A DNA stretch of 64,000 nt. Source: Cyclobacterium salsum (GTDB lineage: Bacteria > Bacteroidota > Bacteroidia > Cytophagales > Cyclobacteriaceae). Each line of letters opens with the position of its first letter. The first letter of the stretch is position 1. The notes beneath the pieces are model-generated. The model did no database searches and was not told the DNA's origin. It saw nothing but the letters and a program-made list of their open reading frames with translations. The stretch spans positions 186,001 to 250,000 of the forward strand of contig NZ_WNKG01000001.1 of the NCBI RefSeq assembly GCF_010119245.1, written 5' to 3'. Shown piece by piece: positions 35,590 through 44,491 of this stretch. Both the position numbers and the translations under genes were made by a program.

Positions 35590-35982
35590 ATGGCCCTACA
35601 GTCAAAAAATAAAATCGAAGCCGCCTTTAGCATGTCATCGATGACCGACATCATTTTTCTGCTGTTGATCTTTTTCATGCTTACTTCTTCCTTCATTACC
35701 CCCTCGGGCTTACCCGTAAACCTTCCGAGCAGTGAGGCCTCCGATATCGTGATGCAGGAAGTGACCGTAAGTATCACCAAAGACCTCAAATATGCAGTAA
35801 ATGACCGGCAGGTAAGCCGAAATGAAATTAAAGAAGCGTTAACAACGTTATTGAAAGAGAAGAAAGGGTACGTTGTCTTGCACATCGATCAGGAAGTACC
35901 GGTGGAGCATCTAGTAGAGGTAGGAGGGATCGCCGCCTCACTCGAAGCCAACGTCACCATCGCCACAAAACCATACAAGTAA
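35590..35982 (+). CDS. TolR/ExbD-type protein
   Basis: 130 residues: short cytoplasmic end, one membrane segment (about 17-37) with the conserved Asp in FSMSSMTDIIFLLLIFFML, and a periplasmic ExbD/TolR domain (SITKDLKYAVNDRQVSRNEI to VPVEHLVEVGGIAASLEANVTIATKPYK). The membrane Asp is the proton-carrying residue of the family. It pairs with the upstream TolQ-type protein. Confidence 0.93.
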   Translation: MALQSKNKIEAAFSMSSMTDIIFLLLIFFMLTSSFITPSGLPVNLPSSEASDIVMQEVTVSITKDLKYAVNDRQVSRNEIKEALTTLLKEKKGYVVLHIDQEVPVEHLVEVGGIAASLEANVTIATKPYK

Positions 35983-35991
35983 GATTTCAAA

Positions 35992-36948
35992 ATGGAAGTT
36001 TGGGAAGACCGGAAAGAAACCCTGGAGAATAAGAAGAAAGCCATCCTCATCACGTTTTTAGTAAACGCATTGATTTTGGTAGGCTTTTATTTTATTGTGG
36101 TTTGGAAACAACCAGTTCCTCCCATGTCTCAATTTGGCCTGGAATTGAACCTGGGCTTCTCGGATGCCGGAATGGATAGCGAGCAGGCAACGACGGAATC
36201 TACTTCCAATACGGAGGCGATCGAAGAAGCAGCAGCCCCGGGTGATCCAGCTTCCCAACCGACTGAAAATGTGGTACCGGTTAGCCCTCCCGAACCGCAA
36301 CCCACACCAGCCCAACCCAGCAAAAGTCAACCCAGACAGCAGCCGCAATCACAGGTTCCCAGCCCCGTACAAACCAACGAAGAACCGGAACCGACTCCGG
36401 ATACGCCTACCGAAACAAACGAGAATCCTACCGAAGACCGGGTAGAAAATCAACCGGCCGAAAAGACGGCTCCGGAAAAAGTGGAAGAGAAAAAGCCTAC
36501 CGTGGATCCGCGTGCTATTTTTGGTGGGGGAGGTAAAACAGGAACCTCCAACCAACCCGCTGCAGGAAACAATGAAGGGACCTCCAATCAGCAGGGCAAT
36601 GAAGGTAACCCTCAAGGTACCGTAGATGGACGGTCCATCTTGCAATCCGGACGCGGGAATACAGGCGATGGTTCCGGCTACAACCTGGACTTGGCCGGCT
36701 GGGACTTTGCCTCCAGGCCCTCCATTGAGGATAATCTATCCAACCGAAACGGCCGCATTGTATTCCGGATTACCGTCAACGACGACGGCCGGATCGTTCA
36801 AGCCATCCCTCTTGAATACAACGTCAGCAATGAAGTATTGAATTACTATCGAACCGTGGTCAATGGCCTTTCCTTTAAACGACAAAGTGGAAACCCCACT
36901 GCCGAATATTCCACCGGGAGAATTACCTTTGTTATCCGCGTAGATTAA
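35992..36948 (+). CDS. TonB/TolA-like energy transducer
   Basis: 318 residues: one N-terminal membrane helix (about 18-38), a long Pro/Glu/Gln-rich spacer (60-180), Gly/Asn-rich stretches (GGGGKTGTSNQP, GNEGNPQGTVDGRS) and a C-terminal TonB/TolA-like domain (about 240-318, RIVFRITVNDDGRIVQAIP). The spacer can cross the periplasm and the end contact an outer-membrane or peptidoglycan-linked partner. It follows TolR by 9 bases. Confidence 0.88.
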   Translation: MEVWEDRKETLENKKKAILITFLVNALILVGFYFIVVWKQPVPPMSQFGLELNLGFSDAGMDSEQATTESTSNTEAIEEAAAPGDPASQPTENVVPVSPPEPQPTPAQPSKSQPRQQPQSQVPSPVQTNEEPEPTPDTPTETNENPTEDRVENQPAEKTAPEKVEEKKPTVDPRAIFGGGGKTGTSNQPAAGNNEGTSNQQGNEGNPQGTVDGRSILQSGRGNTGDGSGYNLDLAGWDFASRPSIEDNLSNRNGRIVFRITVNDDGRIVQAIPLEYNVSNEVLNYYRTVVNGLSFKRQSGNPTAEYSTGRITFVIRVD

Positions 36949-36957
36949 GCCTTTTTC

Positions 36958-38262
36958 ATGAACTATCAGAAATCCCTTGACTTTTTGTACCAGGCTTTAC
37001 CCATGTTTCAGCGGGTCGGGGCTCCGGCGTTTAAAAAAGACCTAACGAACACCCTCCAACTATGTGAACGGCTGGGAAATCCGCTTCAGGCATTCAAAAG
37101 TATCCATATTGCCGGTACCAATGGAAAAGGCAGTTCGGCCCATGCCCTTGCCTCGGTGCTTCAGGAAGCCGGGTATAAAACGGGTTTGTACACCTCTCCC
37201 CATTTAAAGTCCTTTCGCGAGCGGATCAAAATCAATGGCCAGGAAATCCCGGAAACAGAAGTATGTCACTTTGTGGACGAGCAACGAGAATTTTTGTTAA
37301 CGCTAAAGCCCAGTTTTTTTGAAATGACCGTGGCCATGGCCTTTTCCTACTTTGCCCGGGAAAAAGTCGATATTGCGGTCATCGAAACGGGAATGGGCGG
37401 CAAGTTCGACAGTACCAATGTGCTGCTGCCCCTGCTTTGTCTGATTACGAATATTGGCCTGGATCATGTTCAGTTCTTGGGGGATACGCTTGAGAAAATT
37501 GCGGGCGAAAAAGCGGGTATCATCAAGGAAGGGGTACCGGTAATCATCGGGCAAACCCAGGAATCGACAACTCCTGTTTTTCAGCAGGCCGCCCGGGAAA
37601 AAGATGCCCCGCTGTTTTTTGCTGACCAATGCTTTGAAGTTCTGCCCAAAGGATGGAAGCAAGCGGCTGACATGGAAACCCTGGCGCGCTATGAAATCCG
37701 GGAAGCCGATGGTAGCACCTGGGAAGTCTCGATGGATTTATTGGGAGATTACCAGGCCAAAAACCTGCCGGGAATCTTGCTGGCCACCTCCAGGCTCAAT
37801 GAAATGGGATATAACATTTCTTCCGGCCAACTTCTGCAAGGATTGGCAGCAATAAGGGACAATACCGGATTGAAAGGGCGCTGGCAAATACTTGAAAAAA
37901 ACCCCTTAGTAGTATGTGACACAGCACATAATGCAGATGGAATTAAACTTATTATAGAACAACTCAACCGCCTTCCACATCGCAACCTGTACCTGGTCCT
38001 GGGAATGGTTCAGGATAAGGACCAGGGGCAGGTGTTGGCACTTTTGCCCAAAGGGGCACGGTACATTTTCTGCCAGGCAGACCAGCCCCGATCCCTTCCT
38101 GCGGAAGCGTTAAAAGAAAAGGCGGCCTTGCATGGCTTACAGGGAACCTGCATAACGGATGTAAATGCTGCCATCGCCTATGCCAAAAAAAATGCCGGGA
38201 TCGATGACTTGATTTTCGTTGGAGGCAGTACATTTGTCGTTGCAGAAATAAAGGAACTTTAA
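36958..38262 (+). CDS. folC: Bifunctional folylpolyglutamate / dihydrofolate synthase
   Basis: 434 residues of the Mur ligase superfamily. The ATP-binding loop is HIAGTNGKGSSAHALASVL, followed by GLYTSPHLKSFRERI, the folate loop; NVLLPLLCLITNIGLDHVQFLGDT and AGEKAGIIKEGVPVIIGQ are family segments, and CDTAHNADGIK lies in the C-terminal domain. It adds glutamate to dihydropteroate and folates. It follows the TolA-like gene by 9 bases and precedes trmB by 5. Confidence 0.95.
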   Translation: MNYQKSLDFLYQALPMFQRVGAPAFKKDLTNTLQLCERLGNPLQAFKSIHIAGTNGKGSSAHALASVLQEAGYKTGLYTSPHLKSFRERIKINGQEIPETEVCHFVDEQREFLLTLKPSFFEMTVAMAFSYFAREKVDIAVIETGMGGKFDSTNVLLPLLCLITNIGLDHVQFLGDTLEKIAGEKAGIIKEGVPVIIGQTQESTTPVFQQAAREKDAPLFFADQCFEVLPKGWKQAADMETLARYEIREADGSTWEVSMDLLGDYQAKNLPGILLATSRLNEMGYNISSGQLLQGLAAIRDNTGLKGRWQILEKNPLVVCDTAHNADGIKLIIEQLNRLPHRNLYLVLGMVQDKDQGQVLALLPKGARYIFCQADQPRSLPAEALKEKAALHGLQGTCITDVNAAIAYAKKNAGIDDLIFVGGSTFVVAEIKEL

Positions 38263-38267
38263 TCGGT

Positions 38268-38933
38268 ATGGGTAGAAATAAACTGGAACGCTTCAGGCAA
38301 AATGAAGCCAATCCCAATGTGGTACAACCCGGGAAACAGCGTTTTGAGGAAATAAAGGGCAAATGGAAGGAACTACAGTTTCAAAACGACCATCCATTGG
38401 TGGTAGAGCTTGCCTGTGGCAGAGGGGAATTTACCGTGGGCCTGGGCAGGCACTATCCGGAGAAAAACTTTGTCGGAGTAGATATCAAGGGGTCCCGGAT
38501 ATGGAAAGGAAGCTGTCAGGCTTCCGAAGAGGGCCTGGAAAACGTGGCTTTTCTGCGAACGCAGATTGAAAATCTGGAAGCGTCTTTTGGCCCCGGCGAG
38601 ATTGATGAATTATGGATTACCTTTCCTGATCCCCGACCCAAAGACCGGGATGAGAAAAAAAGGCTCACTTCCCCCCGGTTTCTTCAAATCTACCGGCAAA
38701 TCATGGATGGCGCCGGAACGATTCATTTTAAAACCGATAACACCGGCCTTTATACCTACACAGAAGCACTTCTTTCCGGCAGGCAGGATATAAGTGTAGA
38801 ACGAAAAACCAGGGATTTTTACCAATCCGAATGGAAAGAAGAACATCACGGTATTCGGACACGCTACGAGAAAATGTTTATGGAAAAAGGAGAAACCATC
38901 AAATACATCGAATTTTCCTTGATTCCCCTTTAA
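38268..38933 (+). CDS. trmB: tRNA (guanine46-N7)-methyltransferase
   Basis: 221 residues. The SAM-binding motif is LVVELACGRGEFTVGLGRHYP with VGVDIKGSRIW after it, and the substrate-site segment is DELWITFPDPRPKDRDEKKRLTSPRFL, the TrmB signature. The C-terminal end has KTDNTGLYTYTEALL and the TRYEKMFMEKGETIKYIEF pattern. It converges on the TrpF-like gene, overlapping it by 4 bases at the stops. Confidence 0.95.
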   Translation: MGRNKLERFRQNEANPNVVQPGKQRFEEIKGKWKELQFQNDHPLVVELACGRGEFTVGLGRHYPEKNFVGVDIKGSRIWKGSCQASEEGLENVAFLRTQIENLEASFGPGEIDELWITFPDPRPKDRDEKKRLTSPRFLQIYRQIMDGAGTIHFKTDNTGLYTYTEALLSGRQDISVERKTRDFYQSEWKEEHHGIRTRYEKMFMEKGETIKYIEFSLIPL

Positions 38934-39562
38934 TCTTCGACTTCCAGTGCCTCAAGAATATCGGCCAATTCATCAAAATCCTTAATTCCAGGTCGGATTT
39001 CATGCCCTCCTTTCATGCTAATGCCCTTTATATCCGTGGCTTCAAGAAGGGAGTCAATGTTCGTAGCATCAAATCCAAAACCCAGCAATACCTCACAGTT
39101 TGTTGCCAGTTGCGCAATCATTTCCACTTCCTTTTCTCCGATCGTATCTACTCCGGTGTCCGCTTCCAGATTTAGAATAATCTCGTGTTCTCCCAGGCTT
39201 TTCGAAAATGCCAGCATGTCTTCCCAATCGGCTGCCTTTTTGATGGTGTAGGAATAAATCAATCCATAACCACTGTTTTCCAGCATTTGCAGGTGGTGTT
39301 TTTCGCGTACCTGAATCCATTTGAAGCCCTCGTATTCCCGAAGTGTTTCAAGGATTTGGTCCGGATGGGAAAGGTTAAACTCAGCTACGTATTGCAGGCC
39401 CGAAAGCCAACCGGTGATTTCTTTGAATTCGACGGGGGAGACAAAGTATTCTGAGCTCTCCTCCAGGCAAAATCCCATCAGATTTACATACATTCCCGCA
39501 CAATACCTCGCATCGCTTAAATTGTTTACATTGCTTATCTTTACAAAAGTTTTTAGAGCCAT
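38930..39562 (-). CDS. TrpF-like (phosphoribosylanthranilate isomerase-like) barrel, catalytic Cys missing
   Basis: 210 residues on a TrpF frame: the first strand is VKISNVNNLSDARYCAG in place of VKICGITN...DA, the next LMGFCLEESSEYFVSP in place of LGFVF..SPRYVSP, and the end is RPGIKDFDELADILEAL as in TrpF. The catalytic Cys (KICG) is Ser-Asn here (10-11), and the glycine-rich GGTG phosphate loop is absent, so it is probably not an isomerase. No trp gene lies nearby. Function unknown. Confidence 0.7.
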   Translation of the reverse strand: MALKTFVKISNVNNLSDARYCAGMYVNLMGFCLEESSEYFVSPVEFKEITGWLSGLQYVAEFNLSHPDQILETLREYEGFKWIQVREKHHLQMLENSGYGLIYSYTIKKAADWEDMLAFSKSLGEHEIILNLEADTGVDTIGEKEVEMIAQLATNCEVLLGFGFDATNIDSLLEATDIKGISMKGGHEIRPGIKDFDELADILEALEVED

Positions 39563-39613
39563 TTCGATTTGGAGTATTATTTATGTAATTTTCAAAGATT
39601 TCAAAGATAGAGA

Positions 39614-40303
39614 ATGAAAGTTTTGGAAAAAAGCAGTTGGATGCTGCTGTTAGGGATTTTTGCGATGGGCTGTGAGGTGCTGCGGGAAGAACCTCCCATC
39701 ATTACTTCCACTTATTATCCATTGGCAATTGGGAATTTTTGGGAGTATCAGGTTGACAATACCCGGTATTTTGGTGAAGAGGATTTTGAAACCACCAAAT
39801 TTTTTTACCGGGATGAAATAGTGGACCAATACCTGAATGCCGATAATGACCTGGTATACCGGGTAAGGAGGCAGTACTCGGAAGACCGGAATCGTTGGAG
39901 CGATGAAAAAAGCTATACGCTGACGTTTTCCAATAGCCGGATTATTCGTCATGATGATAACCTACAGGAAATAGTGCTAAGCTACCCGCTGGCAGCGGAC
40001 ACTGAATGGAATGGCAATGCCTATAATTCGCTTCCTACCACTTATTTTTTTATCGAAAGAATGGGAGATTACCTGGTAGAAAACAACTATTTTCCTGAAA
40101 CCGTCACCGTAAGGCAAAGCGAAGAGGATGACCAGATAACGCTGCGGGATATCCGTTACGAGGTATATGGCAAAGAGGTGGGGTTGATAGAAAGCTATTA
40201 TGAGGTATTCAAGTACTGTTCCCGAAATGAATGCCTGGGAGAACAAATTATTCAGGAAGGACGTTTTACTCATTTAAAATTGATTTCTTATGGGAAAGAC
40301 TAG
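39614..40303 (+). CDS. Lipoprotein, 229 residues
   Basis: A lipoprotein signal (WMLLLGIFAMGC, Cys 20) followed by a beta-rich domain beginning YYPLAIGNFWEYQVDNT, a start seen in many Bacteroidota lipoproteins of unknown function. Two Cys near the end (KYCSRNEC) may form a disulfide. The 3' end overlaps the start of the subtilase gene by 14 bases, so the two are coupled and may work together at the cell surface (inference). Confidence 0.75.
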   Translation: MKVLEKSSWMLLLGIFAMGCEVLREEPPIITSTYYPLAIGNFWEYQVDNTRYFGEEDFETTKFFYRDEIVDQYLNADNDLVYRVRRQYSEDRNRWSDEKSYTLTFSNSRIIRHDDNLQEIVLSYPLAADTEWNGNAYNSLPTTYFFIERMGDYLVENNYFPETVTVRQSEEDDQITLRDIRYEVYGKEVGLIESYYEVFKYCSRNECLGEQIIQEGRFTHLKLISYGKD

Positions 40304-41921
40304 GTCTGTCATTTTTATTTTTTTCCTGTTTAGCAGCTGGACTTCCCTGCTGGGACAAGACCGGTATGCGGTGCATTACCGCTTTAAGCCAACGACTACC
40401 TATAGTTTGGATCGGCCGGAGGAATTGCTGGGCGAGAAGGCCCTTTTGCGGAGGGAAAGGGAACACGTCGCGTTGGATAGTACTGATTTACCGGTTTCCC
40501 GTCAGTATGCCTCCTTGATAGCCAATGAAGTCGAGGAAATTTTCTACCATTCAAAATGGCTCAATGCATCCGTGGTTTTGGCGGACCCGACGGCTGTTGA
40601 AAAAATCAGGTCCTTTCCCTTCGTTGAGGAAGTGCTGTATGTGGGAAGGGGAGGCCAGCAAGTAAATGGTAACGAAGGAACAAAGAATTACCTGGATCCA
40701 AAACAAGCCCGAGGCAATAAAGCAAAAGCGAGCTATACCTTTGACTTTCAAAATCACATTCTTGGAATTCCGGAAATGCATGAAGATGGCTACAAGGGGG
40801 AGGGGGTCACGATTGCTGTCTTTGATGCGGGGTTTTTAAATACCGATGAAATTATTGGACTGCAGCATCTTTTTAACGAAAACAGGATTTTGGCTACCCG
40901 GGACTTCGTACGGAATGGAGTATCTTCGGTCTATCGTACCGATACGCACGGCACAGGTGCCTTGTCCCTACTGGCTTCCTACGACCCCAGCCAATTGGTA
41001 GGAGGAGCCTATGCGGCGAATTATATTTTATGCATTACAGAAGACGTGGATTCTGAGTTTCGTATAGAAGAATACAATTGGGTTCGGGCCGCGGAATTTG
41101 CCGATAGCCTGGGCGTACAAATTATCAATAGCTCGCTGGGCTACAATACTTTCGATGATCCGGAAATGAATTACGGCAAGGAAGACCTAGACGGCAACAC
41201 GGCGGTCATTTCCAGGGGAGCAGGCATGGCTGCTGAGAAAGGCATTCTGGTGGTCAGCAGCTCTGGAAATGAAGGTAATATCCGATGGCAGACCATCACC
41301 GTACCCGCAGATGCCAAAGGAATTTTAGCGGTTGGCGCAATCAACAATCAGTTTACTAAGGCCGGATTCAGTTCCATCGGTCCCAGCAGTGATGGGCGTA
41401 TCAAGCCGGAATTGGTAGCGTATGGTTCCGGAGTGACCCTTTGGCGCCAGGTTGAAGGGACTAGTCTTTCCAGTGGTACCTCCTTTTCAGCACCGCAGGT
41501 AGCGGCTTTGGCAGCAGGATTGTGGCAGGCCAATCCCGATTTTACAAGATCCGAACTGATGGAAAAGCTCTTGCAAAGTGGTTCCCAGGCAGCGCAACCG
41601 GATATGGAATTGGGATATGGTGTTCCAAACTATTTTAGAGCGATGTATAGTAGGGAAGAAGGGACCCTGGTGGATTTACCGTCCAGAATCTACCCAAATC
41701 CGCTGGATGATAAAGAATTGTTTGTTGAATTCGGCCAGGAAAATTCCTGTCAGCTCACGCTGTATGATTTGCAGGGAAAGCTGATCAGTTCGCTTCAGTT
41801 AGACCGGTACGTTATGCGCGATCCTTATCGGGTAGATATGGGTACCCTCGTCCCGGGTATGTATTGGCTTGAGTTAGAGGATGATTCTTCTGCAGCCCGC
41901 ATGAAGTTGTGGAAGAAATAA
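40290..41921 (+). CDS. S8 subtilisin-family protease with T9SS sorting domain
   Basis: 543 residues. Signal peptide (SVIFIFFLFSSWTSLLGQ), a propeptide-like domain (25-120), a peptidase S8 domain with D179 (VFDAGF), H220 (DTHGTG), N327 (SSGNEGN) and S398 (SGTSFSAPQVAALAAG), then a C-terminal type IX secretion sorting domain (about 465-543, RIYPNPLDDKELFVEF to VPGMYWLEL). The protein should be exported through T9SS to the cell surface or medium. It is coupled to the lipoprotein gene upstream. Confidence 0.94.
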   Translation: MGKTRSVIFIFFLFSSWTSLLGQDRYAVHYRFKPTTTYSLDRPEELLGEKALLRREREHVALDSTDLPVSRQYASLIANEVEEIFYHSKWLNASVVLADPTAVEKIRSFPFVEEVLYVGRGGQQVNGNEGTKNYLDPKQARGNKAKASYTFDFQNHILGIPEMHEDGYKGEGVTIAVFDAGFLNTDEIIGLQHLFNENRILATRDFVRNGVSSVYRTDTHGTGALSLLASYDPSQLVGGAYAANYILCITEDVDSEFRIEEYNWVRAAEFADSLGVQIINSSLGYNTFDDPEMNYGKEDLDGNTAVISRGAGMAAEKGILVVSSSGNEGNIRWQTITVPADAKGILAVGAINNQFTKAGFSSIGPSSDGRIKPELVAYGSGVTLWRQVEGTSLSSGTSFSAPQVAALAAGLWQANPDFTRSELMEKLLQSGSQAAQPDMELGYGVPNYFRAMYSREEGTLVDLPSRIYPNPLDDKELFVEFGQENSCQLTLYDLQGKLISSLQLDRYVMRDPYRVDMGTLVPGMYWLELEDDSSAARMKLWKK

Positions 41922-41949
41922 GGAAATGAGAATAATTTTTCCTTTTTTT
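41920..41949 (+). terminator. Weak AT-rich terminator after the protease gene
   Basis: AAGGAAA (41920-41926) pairs with TTTCCTT (41938-41944), followed by a T run to 41949. It overlaps the stop codon. The stem is short and AT-rich. Confidence 0.45.
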
Positions 41950-41956
41950 GTATTGT

Positions 41957-41977
41957 ATCAGATAACTATAATCTGAT
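41957..41977. promoter_or_regulatory. Inverted repeat just upstream of rpe
   Basis: ATCAGAT (41957-41963) and ATCTGAT (41971-41977) are perfect 7-bp inverted repeats with a 7-base centre AACTATA, 24 bases upstream of the rpe ATG. It may be an operator or an attenuating hairpin. Confidence 0.35.
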
Positions 41978-42001
41978 TTCCTTCAAATCGACCCCCATTT
42001 T

Positions 42002-42655
42002 ATGAACCCATTGATTGCCCCGTCCGTTCTTGCTGCTGACTTTGCCAACCTTCAGAAGGAAGTGGAAATGATTAATGGCTCCGATGCCGATTACATTCAT
42101 GTAGATATCATGGACGGTGTTTTCGTGCCTAATATATCCATGGGTTTACCGGTGGTAGAAGCCATTAAGCGCTATGCGAACAAGCCCTTAGACGTCCACT
42201 TGATGATCGTAAATCCGGACCATTATCTGGCTGCTTTTCAAAGAGCCGGTGCCGCACACATTACGGTGCATAGTGAAGCTTGCCCGCATCTCCACCGAAC
42301 CATCCAATCCATCAAAGAACTGGGCTGTAAAGCAGGCGTTGCGGTGAACCCCCATACGCCCGTATCACAATTGGAAGATATTATTCGGGAGGTGGACCTT
42401 GTCATCCTTATGTCTGTAAATCCGGGCTTTGGCGGACAGAAATTTATTGATAATACCTACAAAAAAGTCCACCGGCTTACCAAATTAATCGTGGAAACCG
42501 GTTCTCATGCGAAGATTGAGATCGATGGAGGAGTCAGCATGGAAAATGCAAAAAAATTATTTGATGCCGGTGCCAATATCCTGGTAGCTGGAAATTTTGT
42601 CTTTTCCTCAAAAAATCCACAAGAAACCATTAAAAAGCTAAAAAATATCGTTTAA
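42002..42655 (+). CDS. rpe: Ribulose-phosphate 3-epimerase
   Basis: 217 residues, TIM barrel. IAPSVLAADFANLQKEVEM starts it, then DYIHVDIMDGVFVPNISMG with the metal-binding HVD and DIMDG, PLDVHLMIVNPDHYL, VILMSVNPGFGGQKF, the phosphate loop, and EIDGGVSMENAKKL. It interconverts ribulose 5-phosphate and xylulose 5-phosphate in the pentose phosphate pathway. It is a single gene here. Confidence 0.97.
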   Translation: MNPLIAPSVLAADFANLQKEVEMINGSDADYIHVDIMDGVFVPNISMGLPVVEAIKRYANKPLDVHLMIVNPDHYLAAFQRAGAAHITVHSEACPHLHRTIQSIKELGCKAGVAVNPHTPVSQLEDIIREVDLVILMSVNPGFGGQKFIDNTYKKVHRLTKLIVETGSHAKIEIDGGVSMENAKKLFDAGANILVAGNFVFSSKNPQETIKKLKNIV

Positions 42656-42766
42656 ATTCAAATTATAGGGGGTACATATAAATTATGGCGCATTTTTTGC
42701 CTTATTATTTGCGAAATAAATGGATTCTAACTTAATTCGTGAGTATATAGCGTTTAATAAACTGAA

Positions 42767-43291
42767 ATGGAAATTATGAAAAAATTATTTGTATTGGCTT
42801 TCTTGTTAGTTGGTGTAATCGGATTTACGGCTCATGCGCAGGATGAAGCTGCAGAGGAGATCACCGATGAGGAATTGGCAAAATTTGCTGCCATGGAAGA
42901 TTCTGTAATGGCTTTTTATGAGCAAAAAAATGAAGAGCTTGTTTCGATGATTAAAGACAACGAGGTGATAGATGGGGCCGCCCGATACAATGAAATCAAG
43001 GATGCCTGGGAAGACGAGGAAAAAATGGCTGAAATCGAGGTGACTGACGAAGAAAAAACAGCTTACGAGGCTATCCTGGAATTTATGAGTTCGCTTGGAA
43101 ATGAGGTAAGGGATCTTAAAATCGGTTTGATCAAAAACGATGAGATTCTGGGAGTCGCTACCTATAATAAAGTGAATAAAGCCATCAAGGAAAATCCGGA
43201 AATCAAAGAAAAGGTAGACATGATGATGGCCGAATTGAAAGAAAAGCGAAGTGAAGACTCTGAAGAAGCGGAGCCGGACGCAGGAGAATAA
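42767..43291 (+). CDS. Secreted acidic helical protein with an internal repeat
   Basis: 174 residues with a signal peptide (KKLFVLAFLLVGVIGFTAHA); either ATG, 42767 or 42776, gives the same mature protein. The mature part is very acidic. Two related units can be seen: LVSMIKDNEVIDGAARYNEIKDAWEDEEK (about 46-76) and LKIGLIKNDEILGVATYNKVNKAIKENPE (about 111-140), so the protein arose by internal duplication. It resembles the DUF4168-like secreted helical proteins, but I am not sure of the family. Function unknown. Confidence 0.7.
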   Translation: MEIMKKLFVLAFLLVGVIGFTAHAQDEAAEEITDEELAKFAAMEDSVMAFYEQKNEELVSMIKDNEVIDGAARYNEIKDAWEDEEKMAEIEVTDEEKTAYEAILEFMSSLGNEVRDLKIGLIKNDEILGVATYNKVNKAIKENPEIKEKVDMMMAELKEKRSEDSEEAEPDAGE

Positions 43292-43312
43292 GACCAATTC
43301 AAAATAAAATTG

Positions 43313-43344
43313 AAAAAAACCCTCCCTTTTGTGAGGGTTTTTTT
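43313..43344 (+). terminator. Rho-independent terminator
   Basis: AAAAAAACCCTC (43313-43324) and GAGGGTTTTTTT (43333-43344) form a perfect stem with an 8-base loop and a T run, right after the acidic protein gene. Confidence 0.85.
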
Positions 43345-43373
43345 GTTTTTTACGTTAGTTAGGAAAAACCGGT

Positions 43374-44363
43374 ATGAGATCTCTCTGGAAAAATACCCTG
43401 CTTTTTGTGTGGCTGCTTATGATGGGCAGCAGCCTGTTTATTAGTCCTCTTGTTGCTCAGGAAGATATTTTTGGCATTGAACGGAAATTAAATGGTCGGA
43501 AAAGTGATAACGAACTAGGGAATGTTTTTAGAAACATGGTTAGTAACTTCTCCTTTGAACTGTCTACCGGAGCGGGATATCAGGAGCACGAATTTGATTT
43601 TTCAAGTGAAATGCCCGGTTCTTATCCGATCAGTAGCGGTATGGAGCAGACCATGGATTTGGCAGCAGGAGATACCTTGTCCTTAAGTAGCGGAAATTTT
43701 GCGTATCCACTAAATATCGGCATGCGCATCAATGTATTTGACTTTATTAGTCTGGGCGTTGGCTATGGACGAGAATGGGGGCGGATTTCTCCGTTGGAGG
43801 CTCAGGGATATTCCTTTGATTTCCAGGAGCAGGCCTATACCTACGACAAGCTGTATGGCACCCTGGGGTTAATACTGTGGGATGCTGGCAAGCGTCGCTC
43901 CGTTCTCCGCTGGCAATATCGAAATTACTCGGAGAATAACATTTACATGCAGTCGGAGCTAAAGCAGCGGGCAAGACAGATTTATCCCTGGCGATTTATG
44001 GTAGAAGGAGAATTTGGTTCCATGATGCTTCGAAAATCCGTGGATCCAAACCTGAGTGCTCCGGATCCTTATTACGGTTTGGGACTACAGTTGGAATACG
44101 ATTTTTCAGAATATACCAGGGCCTTTATAAAGCCAGCAGTGGAATTCCGCTCCTTTGCGTATACCAATCCGGAGATTCCGGAAACACAATCCCTACTTCA
44201 ACGCGTTTACAATCTTCAGGTAGGCGTGTCCATCAGCTTGCCAGGTACCAAAAAATGTAAAGTAGGAGGCTGCCGGGTAGTCATGAAACATTTACACAAT
44301 GGGGTCGAATACCGGGGTAGTTCCATTTGGAACAGACAAAACCGAAAAGTCGGGCAATGGTAA
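43374..44363 (+). CDS. Outer-membrane beta-barrel-like protein
   Basis: 329 residues with a signal peptide (FVWLLMMGSSLFISPLVAQ). Alternating strands with aromatic girdles (LNIGMRINVFDFISLGVGYGREWG, DPYYGLGLQLEYDFSEYTRAFIKPAVEFRSF, YNLQVGVSISL) point to an outer-membrane barrel. After the barrel comes a polar tail with two Cys (KKCKVGGCRVVMKHLHNGVEYRGSSIW) and a basic end. The tail resembles a peptide appended in gliding or sporulation-like porin families, but I do not recognise the family. Confidence 0.6.
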   Translation: MRSLWKNTLLFVWLLMMGSSLFISPLVAQEDIFGIERKLNGRKSDNELGNVFRNMVSNFSFELSTGAGYQEHEFDFSSEMPGSYPISSGMEQTMDLAAGDTLSLSSGNFAYPLNIGMRINVFDFISLGVGYGREWGRISPLEAQGYSFDFQEQAYTYDKLYGTLGLILWDAGKRRSVLRWQYRNYSENNIYMQSELKQRARQIYPWRFMVEGEFGSMMLRKSVDPNLSAPDPYYGLGLQLEYDFSEYTRAFIKPAVEFRSFAYTNPEIPETQSLLQRVYNLQVGVSISLPGTKKCKVGGCRVVMKHLHNGVEYRGSSIWNRQNRKVGQW

Positions 44364-44468
44364 TCTAAGGGTGAAAAAAAGCTTTTCTTAACCCAAACCC
44401 CAAATTTTTTGACTAAAATTGGGATATTAACTCCATGAAAATAAACTGAATACCCGTTTGGAGCTATA

Positions 44469-44491
44469 TTAGAAAAATTATATTTTTCTAA
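44469..44491. promoter_or_regulatory. Perfect 9-bp inverted repeat upstream of gyrA
   Basis: TTAGAAAAA (44469-44477) and TTTTTCTAA (44483-44491) flank a TTATA centre, 48 bases upstream of the gyrA ATG and near the expected -33 element of a promoter with a near-match -7 box (TATCTTGC, about 44507-44514). An operator is possible; the extreme AT content also suits an intrinsically bent or supercoiling-sensitive site. Confidence 0.4.
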
